The notes under the pieces: model-generated
The model's input: the letters and a program-made list of their open reading frames with translations, nothing else
Database searches by the model: none
What the model was told of the DNA's origin: nothing
Program-made: the position numbers and the translations under genes
Shown here: positions 28,385 to 37,707 of the stretch, one piece after another
Numbering within the stretch: the first letter of the stretch is position 1
Layout: each line of letters starts with the position of its first letter
Source of the DNA: Gelidibacter maritimus
GTDB taxonomy: Bacteria > Bacteroidota > Bacteroidia > Flavobacteriales > Flavobacteriaceae
Assembly (NCBI RefSeq): GCF_014062315.1
Contig: NZ_JACGLT010000013.1
Location: 1 to 64,000 of the forward strand
Direction: 5' to 3'
Length of the DNA stretch: 64,000 nt

Positions 28385-30370
28385 ATGAGACAGGTACTTT
28401 TGATTCTAATATTCTTTTGTATCCTATTTTCCTATGGGCAAAAGAATGCACAATTTTCTTCAATTGCTCTAACCAAAGCAGATTCCCTTCAAATATCAAA
28501 ACTTCAAAATCGTCTGAAATCGGCTAATGATAAAGAAAAGCTTGAACTCTATTATAAACTGGCTACTATTTATCTTTCTAAAAATGATTCCATAGCAACT
28601 ACATATACTGATTTACTTTTTAAAAATGTAACAAATTTCAACAACACTCAGTATAAAGGAAGAGCTCTATTCCTTAAGGGTAAAGTAAATGCAACCTCGT
28701 CATCTCTAAGAGCTTTGGATTATTATCAAGAGGCCACCAAAATTTTGGAAGATTATGAAGATCAAGTTCTCAAGGATATTTATTATGAACAGTCTCAAAT
28801 ACACACTTTGTTTTCAGAATTCCCTGAGGCTTTAGATCTTAGTTTTAGGTCATTGGAATTCAATAAAATAAACCACATTGAAGTCAATGTTTTAAGAGAT
28901 ATGTCTTTAATAGGCTATATCTATGACCGAATGTACGAATACGAAGAATCCATCAAATGGAACAGAGAAGCGTTGAAAATTGCCATAAAGATTGATGATA
29001 AAAAAGGTGAAGCACTATGTTATGGACGCATTGGAATTGCCTATGATGAATTGGCAGAAAAGGATAATTTCAACAAACGTTTGTTTGATAGTGCTTTGTA
29101 TTACAATAAAAAAGCCGCAAGATTGAGCGAAAGTATGAATTACCTAGCCTTTTCTAGAACTACGTATTCAAACATCGGCAATACTTATTCTAAGTTAAAA
29201 GATTATAAAAGAGCTGAGGAATACACTTTGAAATCGCTCTCAGTGCCAGGGTTTGAAGCCAGAAAGGGTGTGACCTTGGTCAACTTGGGAAAAATTTATT
29301 TGGAAACCAAACGCTTTAAAGAGGCTAAAAAGGTTTTGGATAGTGCCATGCGTAATACCTTAAAATATGGAACGCGCAAATACCAATTGGAAGCGTATTA
29401 TAGATTTCATGAGTTGGATGTTAAAAAAGGAGATTACAAGAGCGCATTAAATAATTATATAGAATACAAATCCATAGAAGATTCACTTCTTAACGAAACC
29501 AAAACACGGCAGATTGCTGAAATGGGAGAGCGTTATAAAACGGCAGATAAAGAACGGCAAATTTTGATTCATCGCGCAGATTTGGCAGAACGGGATCTGA
29601 CCATTCAAAAGCGAAACTCACAGCTTTTTGGAATGATAGCCTTTGCTGTGGTTTTAACGTTTATTGGTTATTTATTTTACAATCAGCAAAAACTTAGGAA
29701 CCAACAGCTTAAGAAGGAAAGTGAATTGAAAGATGCTTTGCTGAAAATTGAAACCCAAAACAGACTTCAAGAACAACGCATACGAATCAGTAGAGATCTG
29801 CACGACAATATAGGTGCGCAATTAGCTTTTATCATTTCTTCTATCGATAATTTGAAATACGGTTTTGACATAACGGATCAAAAACTTAACGATAAACTAA
29901 CAAGTATCAGCGAATTTACCACAGAAACCATTTATGAATTGCGGGACACTATTTGGGCAATGAATAAAACCGAAATTACTTTTGAAGACTTGCAGTCGCG
30001 TCTTTCAAATTATATTGATAAAGCACATGTGTTTGAAGGAAAGGTGGATTTTTCATTTAAGGTTGATGCTGATGTTGATCTTAAGCGAAAATTTAATTCC
30101 ATGGAGGGTGTTAATATCCATCGCGTCATTCAGGAAGCCATACATAACAGTTTAAAACATTCCAATTCCAAAAATATCGAGGTTAAGGTAGAAAAGTTTT
30201 TAGATCATTTAAAATTCACAATTTCAGACGATGGTCAAGGGTTCGATATAACTACTGTGGAAAAAGGAAATGGTTTAATAAATATGCAAAAAAGAATTCA
30301 TGAAATAGATGGGAAGTTTGAAATTGAATCCTTTCCTAATCATGGCACCAAAGTAAGTTTTATCATATAG
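28385..30370 (+). CDS. TPR-containing sensor histidine kinase (LytS/NarX-like)
   Basis: From the ATG at 28385 the protein has 661 residues: signal peptide (about 1-19), periplasmic tetratricopeptide repeats (about 40-390), a transmembrane helix (FGMIAFAVVLTFIGYLFY), a coiled coil, a HisKA_3 phosphoacceptor (ISRDLHDNIGAQ, His codon at 29801, about H473) and a HATPase domain (N-box NSLKHSN, G-boxes DDGQGFD and GNGL). It senses an unknown signal and phosphorylates a response regulator, probably the one encoded at 32387. Earlier in-frame ATGs lie in the upstream hairpin and are unlikely starts. Confidence 0.9.
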   Translation: MRQVLLILIFFCILFSYGQKNAQFSSIALTKADSLQISKLQNRLKSANDKEKLELYYKLATIYLSKNDSIATTYTDLLFKNVTNFNNTQYKGRALFLKGKVNATSSSLRALDYYQEATKILEDYEDQVLKDIYYEQSQIHTLFSEFPEALDLSFRSLEFNKINHIEVNVLRDMSLIGYIYDRMYEYEESIKWNREALKIAIKIDDKKGEALCYGRIGIAYDELAEKDNFNKRLFDSALYYNKKAARLSESMNYLAFSRTTYSNIGNTYSKLKDYKRAEEYTLKSLSVPGFEARKGVTLVNLGKIYLETKRFKEAKKVLDSAMRNTLKYGTRKYQLEAYYRFHELDVKKGDYKSALNNYIEYKSIEDSLLNETKTRQIAEMGERYKTADKERQILIHRADLAERDLTIQKRNSQLFGMIAFAVVLTFIGYLFYNQQKLRNQQLKKESELKDALLKIETQNRLQEQRIRISRDLHDNIGAQLAFIISSIDNLKYGFDITDQKLNDKLTSISEFTTETIYELRDTIWAMNKTEITFEDLQSRLSNYIDKAHVFEGKVDFSFKVDADVDLKRKFNSMEGVNIHRVIQEAIHNSLKHSNSKNIEVKVEKFLDHLKFTISDDGQGFDITTVEKGNGLINMQKRIHEIDGKFEIESFPNHGTKVSFII

Positions 30371-30421
30371 AAACTAAGGATCTTCTGAAAAATCAATATT
30401 TTAACAGTGGCAATCCAAAAA

Positions 30422-32332
30422 ATGAACTTGAAACCATTTATCTGTCTTTTATTTTTCCTGTCCATCAGCATTGGTTTTTCTCAAGGAACTGCAGAAAAGC
30501 TAAATGATTCGGCCATGACATTATATAAACAGGACCCGCAAAGAGCTTTGGTTATTTTGGAAAGCGCTCTTGATATTGCTCAGAAACACAAGCAATCAGA
30601 ATGGATTGCTTACTCAAAAAATAATTTAGGCATCGTCTACCGAGATTTAGGGCAATTTCAGAAGTCCAAAGCTTTATCTGAAGAGGCGTTGACAAGAACA
30701 AAAGACGAACGCGCTTTAGCCTCAGCATATAACAACATTGGCGCATGCAATCGGAGTTTGGGAGATTATGAAGCTGCGCTGACTGCCTATTTAAACGCCT
30801 TAACTATTTATGAAAAAGAAAACTTAGTGATTGAGCAGGCCACTGTAATCAATAATATAGGAATGGTCTATAGCTATTTGGGAATGAATTCCAAAGCGGT
30901 CGAAAACCATTTGAAAGCCATTGCGATATTTGAAAAGGAAAACAACAAAAAAGGACTGTCTGATGGTTACAATAATATTGCCATTCTATATGCTAATGAT
31001 GGCGAATTGGACAAAGCCCTTAAATATTTTAAAAGTTCATTAACCATAGAAAAATCCCTGAAAAGTCAAAAGGGAATTGCAGAGTCGACCAATAATGTTG
31101 GGGCCGTTTTCTATTATTTGGCAGAGATTGATTCGGCATTGGTGTATTTCAACCAGTCAGCCAGTATAGAAAGAGCTATCGGGAATTTGGCAGGTGTTGG
31201 CGCCAGTTATAATAATATTGCCCAAATTCTATTGGAAAATGAACGTTTGGAGGATGCTAAAATCTATATTGATAGTGCTTATTATTGTGCCAATCAGTCT
31301 AAAACGGCGGTCGATATTGAAACCGCTTTAAATATGTATTCACAATATTACGAAGCCAAAAATGATACAGAAACAGCCCTCTATTATTATAAGAATTTCA
31401 CCACATTAAAAGATAGTTTGCTCAATATTGAAACCAACAGCAGGGTGGCAAAATTGGAAATTGAATATCAAACTGAGAAAAAGGAAAAGGAAATACTTTC
31501 ACAACGCGCTGATTTAGCTGAAAAGGAACTCGATTTGAGTAGAAAAAACAGCTATATATGGGGACTCGTTGGTTTAGCAGTGGTATTGACGCTTTTGGGA
31601 CTTCTGTTTTACAACCAACAAAAGCTTAAAAATAGTCAGCTAAAAAAGGAAAATGAACTTAAGGACGCTTTGATCAAAATTGAAACCCAAAACAGATTAC
31701 AGGAACAGCGTTTGCGTATCAGTAGAGATTTGCATGACAATATTGGTGCGCAATTGACCTTTATTATTTCGTCTCTGGACAATCTCAAATATGGCTTTCA
31801 GTTGCCAGATAAATTGAATGCGAAACTGAAGTTTATAAGTGAGTTTACCACAACTACAATTTATGAGTTACGAGATACTATCTGGGCCATGAATAAAAAC
31901 AACATCTCTTTGGAGGATTTGAAGGCCCGTATTTCTAATTTTATAGATAAAGCCAATAGTACTTCAGAAAATGTGACCTTTAGCTTTGAAGCGGAGGATA
32001 CGTTGCAGACAGAAATCAAATTCTCTTCTGTTGATGGGATGAATATCTACCGTATTATTCAAGAGGCGCTGAACAATGCATTAAAATATGCCGGTGCGAA
32101 ACATATAGATGTCAAAATCCACTCCGAAAATCAGCACTTGGAAATTTTAATAACCGATGATGGCCATGGTTTTGATCCAAAAACAATTGAAATGGGAAAT
32201 GGCATTAATAATATGAAGAAAAGGGCCAATGATATAGGAGCGGAAATTTTAATTGAATCAGTCATAGCCAAAGGAACGACTATTATTGTAAAGTTGTCAT
32301 TGCAGAAATTAAATACGACGTTTGACGTATAG
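30422..32332 (+). CDS. TPR-containing sensor histidine kinase, paralogue of the preceding gene
   Basis: From the ATG at 30422 the protein has 636 residues: signal peptide (about 1-20, GFSQ), six or more tetratricopeptide repeats with the repeated phrase YNNIA/NNIG, a transmembrane helix (about 378-397), HisKA_3 with ISRDLHDNIGAQ (about H438) and HATPase (NNALKYAG, DDGHGFD, GNGINNM). Its kinase half is very similar to that of the preceding gene, implying local duplication with diverged sensor halves. The response regulator gene follows 54 bp later. Confidence 0.9.
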   Translation: MNLKPFICLLFFLSISIGFSQGTAEKLNDSAMTLYKQDPQRALVILESALDIAQKHKQSEWIAYSKNNLGIVYRDLGQFQKSKALSEEALTRTKDERALASAYNNIGACNRSLGDYEAALTAYLNALTIYEKENLVIEQATVINNIGMVYSYLGMNSKAVENHLKAIAIFEKENNKKGLSDGYNNIAILYANDGELDKALKYFKSSLTIEKSLKSQKGIAESTNNVGAVFYYLAEIDSALVYFNQSASIERAIGNLAGVGASYNNIAQILLENERLEDAKIYIDSAYYCANQSKTAVDIETALNMYSQYYEAKNDTETALYYYKNFTTLKDSLLNIETNSRVAKLEIEYQTEKKEKEILSQRADLAEKELDLSRKNSYIWGLVGLAVVLTLLGLLFYNQQKLKNSQLKKENELKDALIKIETQNRLQEQRLRISRDLHDNIGAQLTFIISSLDNLKYGFQLPDKLNAKLKFISEFTTTTIYELRDTIWAMNKNNISLEDLKARISNFIDKANSTSENVTFSFEAEDTLQTEIKFSSVDGMNIYRIIQEALNNALKYAGAKHIDVKIHSENQHLEILITDDGHGFDPKTIEMGNGINNMKKRANDIGAEILIESVIAKGTTIIVKLSLQKLNTTFDV

Positions 32333-32386
32333 GAAGATGCTTAAAAACATCCGAAATTTAGACTTTAACTAATCAAGAAAGCATTT

Positions 32387-33037
32387 ATGAACATCAAAAT
32401 AGCTATTGTAGATGATAATTCTTTTTTAATCTCTACGGTTAAGGAGAAACTCTCCTTTTTTGAGGATTTGAATTTCAAATTCTCGGCGTTCAACGGTTCT
32501 GAGTTATTGACGAAGCTGGAAGAGAACTCCAACCTCGATTTAATTTTGATGGATATTGAAATGCCTGTTTTGAACGGTATCGAAACCACAGAATTGGTAA
32601 AAAATAAATATCCCCACATCAAAATAATCATGTTAACCGTTTTTGACAATGACGAGAATATTTTTAACGCCATAAAAGCGGGGGCAGACGGCTATTTACT
32701 AAAGGAAATCAATGCCCAAGAGTTACATAATGGTATTTTGGAAACTCTAAACGGGGGTGCGGCCATGAATCCATCCATTGCCTTAAAAACCCTGAAACTA
32801 CTCAGAAATCCGATTGATATAGACAATAGAAAGGATCAAGAGGATATCCAACTTACGTCACGCGAAACTGAAGTTCTGGAACACTTGAGCAAGGGGTTAA
32901 ATTATAATAGAATTGCCGAAAATTTAATCCTGTCTACTGGAACGGTACGCAAGCACATTGAAAATATTTATAAAAAGCTGCAGGTACACAACAAAATAGA
33001 AGCGGTTCAAAAAGCAAAGCGAAATAATTTGATTTGA
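32387..33037 (+). CDS. Response regulator, NarL/LuxR type
   Basis: The 216-residue protein has a receiver domain (about 1-120, acidic pocket D9/D10, phosphoacceptor D56 in LILMDIEMP, conserved T and K in MLTVF and LLKE) and a C-terminal LuxR-type helix-turn-helix (about 150-210, LTSRETEVLEHLSKGLNYNRIAENL split by TGTVRKHI). Last gene of the kinase-kinase-regulator set; likely the shared partner of both kinases. Confidence 0.93.
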   Translation: MNIKIAIVDDNSFLISTVKEKLSFFEDLNFKFSAFNGSELLTKLEENSNLDLILMDIEMPVLNGIETTELVKNKYPHIKIIMLTVFDNDENIFNAIKAGADGYLLKEINAQELHNGILETLNGGAAMNPSIALKTLKLLRNPIDIDNRKDQEDIQLTSRETEVLEHLSKGLNYNRIAENLILSTGTVRKHIENIYKKLQVHNKIEAVQKAKRNNLI

Positions 33038-33283
33038 TAGTGGCCTATGTGCGAACGATTGAGAATTAGAGGTTCCAATTGTTAAGTAAAATCAATTTTT
33101 TGTCTCAGAAGGCATGCCGACGATTTTAATTTTGACTTGAAGAATACTGAGCTTAGTTATAAAAATGCATATACATCTTAAATTGATAGCTATTTATTCA
33201 AATGTCCATGTGTGGGACTTGAATTTAAGAACCTTTCAATTGGCTTAATATTTCTTTTGGTGAAACTGTATGTGAAGAGAATT

Positions 33284-33739
33284 TTACACAACCCGAACAC
33301 TATCCGGTACCAAAACGGTATAATCTCCATTGTTCCTGATCACATCTCTTACAATAGAAGAAGAAATATAGGATGTGCTCGCAGCGGTCAGCAAAAAAAC
33401 AGTTTCTATCCTGGAAAGTTTTCGATTGGTATGTGCAATAGCTTTTTCAAATTCGAAATCGGCTGGATTTCGTAAACCCCTTAAAATAAACTGAGCCTCA
33501 ATCTCTTTACAAAAATCAATGGTCAAACCTTTATAGGTCATCACCTTTACTTTAGGATTGTCTCTAAACGCCTCTTCTATAAACTTTAGACGCTCTTCTA
33601 AAGAAAACATATACTTTTTATCGGCATTGATACCAATGGCAATCACCACTTCATCAAAAACTTTCAATCCGCGTTTAATGATGTCAAAATGTCCTAAGGT
33701 TAGCGGATCAAATGACCCAGGGAATAGTGCGCGTTTCAT
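33284..33739 (-). CDS. coaD: Phosphopantetheine adenylyltransferase
   Basis: Penultimate enzyme of coenzyme A synthesis, making dephospho-CoA from 4'-phosphopantetheine and ATP. The 151 residues contain the nucleotidyltransferase T/HxGH-type motif in FPGSFDPLTLGHFDII and the ILRGLRNPADFEFE segment, plus SSSIVRD near the end. Downstream of ddl on the same strand. Confidence 0.97.
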   Translation of the reverse strand: MKRALFPGSFDPLTLGHFDIIKRGLKVFDEVVIAIGINADKKYMFSLEERLKFIEEAFRDNPKVKVMTYKGLTIDFCKEIEAQFILRGLRNPADFEFEKAIAHTNRKLSRIETVFLLTAASTSYISSSIVRDVIRNNGDYTVLVPDSVRVV

Positions 33740-33847
33740 CGATAAATTTTTATCGTTCCCTCGAAAGAGGAAATCCTATATTAAATTAGACCTAAATATA
33801 CAACTCTTTTTCATAAGGTTTATGTCAGACACTTATTGTCAAAAGCA

Positions 33848-34825
33848 TCAAGTCTTCAAGCATTCCTCAATGGCATTACCAAACAAGTCCACTAAGCTAA
33901 TGCCCGCCGCCGCCGCTTGTTGGGGTAAAATACTTGCCTTTGTCATTCCTGGAATGGTATTGATTTCCAAAAAGTGTGGTTCACCGTCTTTAAATATAAA
34001 CTCACTACGACTAAAGCCTTTCATTTTTAAGACTTCATAAACTTTCTTGGCGGCAGTCCTTACTTTTTCCTCTTGTTCGTCGGTCAATCGAGCTGGCGTA
34101 ATTTCTTGAGATTGTCCCAAATATTTGGCCTGATAATCAAAAAAGTCATTATTGCTCACAATTTCGGTAATGGGAAGTACAGTCACTTCACCTTTATACA
34201 TAATAACGCCAACCGAAACCTCTACGCCATCTAAAAAAGACTCAATAATCACTTCATCATCTTCCTTAAAAGCGACTTCCAATGCTTTCTTGAACTCTTC
34301 TTTTTTATAGACTTTGCTGATCCCAAAACTGCTGCCAGCTTTATTGGCTTTTACAAAACATGGCAAACCTACTTTGGCGATAATGGCATCTTCATCAATA
34401 ACATCGCCTAAATTTACATAGTAAGATTCGGCGGTTTTGATACCATAAGGTTTTAAAGAGCTCAAACAATCCCGTTTGTTAAAAGTCAATGCCGCTTGGT
34501 ACATATTGCAACTTGTCTGTGGAATTTCTAGCAATTCTAAATAGCCTTGCATAAATCCATCTTCCCCAGGAGTTCCGTGTATGGCGTTAAAAACACAGTC
34601 AAAATTGGTTTTAAGTCCGTTAACAGAAATCGAAAAATCATTTTTATCCACAGGATACTCGTTGTCGCTTTCATCGACATATACCCATTTGTCTTTAAAA
34701 ATATGAATGCGATAAGGATTATATTTTGACCGGTCAAGCGTTTCATAAACTACTTGTCCGCTTTTGAGGGAAATCTCGAATTCGCTCGAAAATCCGCCCA
34801 TGATGATGGCTACATTCTTTTTCAT
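33848..34825 (-). CDS. ddl: D-alanine--D-alanine ligase
   Basis: ATP-grasp enzyme for peptidoglycan precursor synthesis. From the ATG at 34825 it has 325 residues, starting MKKNVAIIMGG. Motifs: HGTPGEDG, PCFVKANKAGSSFGI, EVSVGVI, and FLEINTIPGMT with the metal-binding E and N. A longer frame from a TTG at 34840 would run into a degenerate family A palindrome and is rejected. Divergent from the PASTA-rluD pair. Confidence 0.96.
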   Translation of the reverse strand: MKKNVAIIMGGFSSEFEISLKSGQVVYETLDRSKYNPYRIHIFKDKWVYVDESDNEYPVDKNDFSISVNGLKTNFDCVFNAIHGTPGEDGFMQGYLELLEIPQTSCNMYQAALTFNKRDCLSSLKPYGIKTAESYYVNLGDVIDEDAIIAKVGLPCFVKANKAGSSFGISKVYKKEEFKKALEVAFKEDDEVIIESFLDGVEVSVGVIMYKGEVTVLPITEIVSNNDFFDYQAKYLGQSQEITPARLTDEQEEKVRTAAKKVYEVLKMKGFSRSEFIFKDGEPHFLEINTIPGMTKASILPQQAAAAGISLVDLFGNAIEECLKT

Positions 34826-34834
34826 ATTTAATTC

Positions 34835-34846
34835 CCGCAAAAGCGG
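34835..34846 (-). repeat. Degenerate family A palindrome upstream of ddl
   Basis: CCGC/GCGG with an AAAA loop inside the flank ATTCCCGC...GCGGTAGTC, ending 9 nt before the ddl ATG. Only four pairs remain, so it may be a decayed copy. Confidence 0.5.
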
Positions 34847-35055
34847 TAGTCTAATTGGGGTTTATTTTTTTAGCCACGAATGCACAAATACATTTATGGT
34901 CGTTTAGAAAGTTATTAATAATAGCATTTCACATCTAGGTATTGAAACAACAATATTTACAAGTAATAAAAGTTATACATTCGTAAATTAATGGACGATA
35001 TTCTACGAACAAAAATATCACATTAAAAGGAAAAGAAAAAACGGTTGGATTTATA

Positions 35056-35063
35056 TATCTTTG
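35056..35063 (+). promoter_or_regulatory. Possible -7 element of the PASTA-rluD pair
   Basis: TATCTTTG matches TAnnTTTG and lies 20 bp before the PASTA gene start. The nearest TTG is too close to be a -33 element. Confidence 0.4.
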
Positions 35064-35082
35064 CCACTTATAACAAATTTTC

Positions 35083-35649
35083 ATGAGTCTAATAAAATTT
35101 TTAACGAGTAAAGCATTTTTAATACAAATTGTACTTGCTATTGTGGCAATTATAGTATTGTCTTTTTTAATGTTGAAATGGTTAGATTATCGCACTAAGC
35201 ATGGGAGTTTTGTAACAGTCCCGGATTTGGCTGGCAGAACCATTGAAACCGCAGGGATTTTATTGAACGACAATCAGCTGACTATGGAAATTCAAGATTC
35301 TGCCAATTATAATCCTAAATATCCTAAATACTCAGTAATAGAACAATATCCGTTAGCCGGTAGTCAGGTTAAGGAAGACCGAAAAGTATATTTGATTTTA
35401 AATCCTTCAGGCTATCGTAAAGTTGAAGTGCCTATAGTGGTTGGTCGTACCTTTCGGCAAGCCAAGCCAACTTTAGAAGCCATTGGATTTGAGGTGGGTA
35501 AAATATCTTATATTGATGATATTGGTAAAGACGAGGTTCAATCCATCTCGTTTGAAGGTACATCGGTCAAAGCAGGCGATTTACTGCCCATGACCTCTAA
35601 GATTGATATTGTTTTGGGGAATGGTAATAGAGGTACAGACGAAGAATGA
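35083..35649 (+). CDS. PASTA domain membrane protein
   Basis: The 188-residue protein has one N-terminal transmembrane helix (about 11-32) and two extracytoplasmic PASTA domains (about 42-110 and 112-180; TVPDLAGRTIETAGILLNDNQL and EVPIVVGRTFRQAKPTLEAIGF). PASTA modules bind peptidoglycan or muropeptides; here they lack a kinase or transpeptidase. It overlaps rluD by 4 bp and is divergent from ddl, so the cell-wall context fits. Confidence 0.93.
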   Translation: MSLIKFLTSKAFLIQIVLAIVAIIVLSFLMLKWLDYRTKHGSFVTVPDLAGRTIETAGILLNDNQLTMEIQDSANYNPKYPKYSVIEQYPLAGSQVKEDRKVYLILNPSGYRKVEVPIVVGRTFRQAKPTLEAIGFEVGKISYIDDIGKDEVQSISFEGTSVKAGDLLPMTSKIDIVLGNGNRGTDEE

Positions 35650-36695
35650 TAGAAAACACCCCAGATTTAGAAGATCAAAATGATGATGATTTGTATGAGC
35701 ATTACGCTTTTACAGCAGAAAAAGGTCAAACACCATTGCGCATCGATAAATACTTAATGAATTTTATCGAGAACGCTACGAGAAATAAAATTCAGGCAGC
35801 GGCCAAAAATGGTAGTATCTATGTCAACGATATTCCTGTAAAATCCAATTACAAAGTCAAACCTTTTGATAAGATTCGTGTGCTTTTTGAGCATCCACCT
35901 CATGAATATTTACTGACACCAGAAGACATCCCACTTGATATTGTATATGAAGACGATGATTTGCTTGTAGTGAATAAAGAAGCCGGTATGGTCGTGCATC
36001 CAGGGCATGGTAATTATTCGGGCACGCTCATTAACGCCCTGATTTTTCATTTTGAAAATCTGCCCAACAACTCCAGCAACAGACCTGGTTTGGTGCATCG
36101 TATTGACAAGGATACCAGCGGCTTATTGGTCATAGCCAAAACCGAAGCTGCCATGGCCAATTTGTCAAAACAATTCTTCAATAAAACCAGTGAGCGCGAA
36201 TATATTGCGATTGTATGGGGCAATGTTGAGGCGGACGAAGGTACAATTGAAGGTAATATTGGCAGGCATCCCAAAAACAGGTTGCAAAATACCGTGTATT
36301 TAGATGATGTTGAAGGTAGAGGTAAACCTGCCGTCACACACTACAAAGTTATTGAGCGCTTAGGTTACGTCACATTGGTGTCCTGTAAATTGGAGACTGG
36401 CCGTACACATCAAATCCGTGTGCACATGAAACATATTGGACACACATTATTTAATGACGCACGTTATGGTGGTGATAAGATCTTAAAGGGAACGACATTT
36501 ACAAAGTATAAACAATTTGTTGATAATTGTTTCAAAATATTACCGCGTCAGGCGCTACATGCCAAAACCTTGGGCTTTGAACACCCTACAACGGGAGAAT
36601 TTATGAGTTTTAATTCTGAAGTCCCACAAGATATGCAAGAATGTATTGCCAAATGGCAGCATTATGCCAAGCATAAGGATATGGATCAGGAATAA
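35646..36695 (+). CDS. rluD: 23S rRNA pseudouridine synthase, RluD type
   Basis: The 349-residue enzyme has an S4 RNA-binding domain (about 28-90) and the RluA/RluD catalytic domain with HRIDKDTSGL (catalytic D154) and GRTHQIRVHM. RluD modifies helix 69 of 23S rRNA in E. coli; the S4 domain favours RluD/RluC over RluA. Translationally coupled to the PASTA gene by an ATGA-type overlap. Confidence 0.93.
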   Translation: MIENTPDLEDQNDDDLYEHYAFTAEKGQTPLRIDKYLMNFIENATRNKIQAAAKNGSIYVNDIPVKSNYKVKPFDKIRVLFEHPPHEYLLTPEDIPLDIVYEDDDLLVVNKEAGMVVHPGHGNYSGTLINALIFHFENLPNNSSNRPGLVHRIDKDTSGLLVIAKTEAAMANLSKQFFNKTSEREYIAIVWGNVEADEGTIEGNIGRHPKNRLQNTVYLDDVEGRGKPAVTHYKVIERLGYVTLVSCKLETGRTHQIRVHMKHIGHTLFNDARYGGDKILKGTTFTKYKQFVDNCFKILPRQALHAKTLGFEHPTTGEFMSFNSEVPQDMQECIAKWQHYAKHKDMDQE

Positions 36696-37032
36696 TTGAA
36701 ATCTAATATTGACTTTTCTTCAAAGTATTGAATTCTAATAATACTTTCATTTGGGCGTTTTTCCTCTACAATTCAATTGTCAGAGGGTCGGCTTTTTTTC
36801 TTCTCACTTACTTCTAAATACTACCAATAGAGAGACTCAAAAAAGTAGTTTATAAATTCATAGAATTCATGAGATTATTACTGCCATAAATGTGGGCAAA
36901 TAATCCGAAACGCCATGGATGAAACAGTTGCAGATCATTTTGTGTCTTTTATAATTGAATATTCGCAATATTTTGACGCAACTAAGAGAGATAATTTGCA
37001 TCTCTATAATAGACTCTATTTTTAAAAAAGCT
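36696..37032. other. Gap between rluD and the lipoprotein gene
   Basis: It holds a likely rluD terminator and otherwise nothing recognisable. The reading frame of the next gene extends upstream from 36955, but that part has no signal or family features. Confidence 0.5.
36763..36799 (+). terminator. Likely terminator of rluD
   Basis: CCTCTACAATT pairs with AATTGT-C-AGAGG (36763-36773 with 36775-36786, one bulge and a 1-nt loop core), followed after GTCGGC by seven T. Confidence 0.65.
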
Positions 37033-37557
37033 ATGAAAAATAAAATTTATCTCTTTATATTCATTGGAAGCTTAGTAATTTCTTGCTCTAATGATGATGA
37101 CCTAAACTATAAAAATGAATTTGAAAAAAGCCACAAAGCCTGGTTGGATTTTAAAGAACACCATGCAGATTCTTACAGGTATACGGTTGTTGATAATTCT
37201 TGGGTGGGTTTTTCGTGGGAAACAATAATAACGGTTGTTGACGGACAAGTAACCCAAAGGCATTTCAAATATACATCTCCTGATGATTTAAATGATATTC
37301 CTGAGGAAGAGATAGAATGGATTGAGAATGGCTCAAAAGTAGGGAGCCATAAAAACCAAGCGGCTGAGCCCTTAACTATGGACCAGGTCTACACTAAGGC
37401 TGAAAAGGAATGGTTGATTAAAAGAAAAAATGCCAAAACCTACTTCGAAACCGGAAAAAACGGATTGATATCTTCTTGTGGTTATGTTGTAAATGGCTGT
37501 ATGGATGATTGTTTCATTGGTATTCATGTTAAAAATATAGAGTTTTTATCTTTTTAA
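37033..37557 (+). CDS. Small lipoprotein, DUF6174-like
   Basis: From the ATG at 37033 the product has 174 residues with a lipoprotein signal (MKNKIYLFIFIGSLVISCSN, Cys about 18). The mature part has a motif SYRYTV...ETIITVVDGQV resembling DUF6174 lipoproteins. Two or more Cys near the C-terminus (ISSCGYVVNGCMDDC) may form disulfides. Function unknown. Single gene. Confidence 0.65.
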   Translation: MKNKIYLFIFIGSLVISCSNDDDLNYKNEFEKSHKAWLDFKEHHADSYRYTVVDNSWVGFSWETIITVVDGQVTQRHFKYTSPDDLNDIPEEEIEWIENGSKVGSHKNQAAEPLTMDQVYTKAEKEWLIKRKNAKTYFETGKNGLISSCGYVVNGCMDDCFIGIHVKNIEFLSF

Positions 37558-37644
37558 CTGGCCAATGAGTTTAAAATCGTTGTATTTGTTAGCAGAAAGT
37601 CTATTGACATGATATACCTCATTTCCCAATTGCAATTTGATTCG

Positions 37645-37652
37645 TAACTTTG
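37645..37652 (+). promoter_or_regulatory. Possible -7 element of yaaA
   Basis: TAACTTTG matches TAnnTTTG, 55 bp before the yaaA start. No TTG at the right -33 distance was seen. Confidence 0.4.
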
Positions 37653-37683
37653 CACATTAAGAGCATATTAATCTAACAAAAGA

Positions 37684-37702
37684 TACCCGCTTTAGTGGGA
37701 GG
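37684..37702 (+). promoter_or_regulatory. Family A hairpin with Shine-Dalgarno-like arm before yaaA
   Basis: CCCGC-TTTA-GTGGG (37686-37699) is a 5-bp stem with one G-U pair. Its right arm runs into GGGAGG (37697-37702), a strong Shine-Dalgarno-like sequence 5 nt before the ATG at 37708. Pairing would hide part of this site. Confidence 0.6.
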
Positions 37703-37707
37703 AAACT

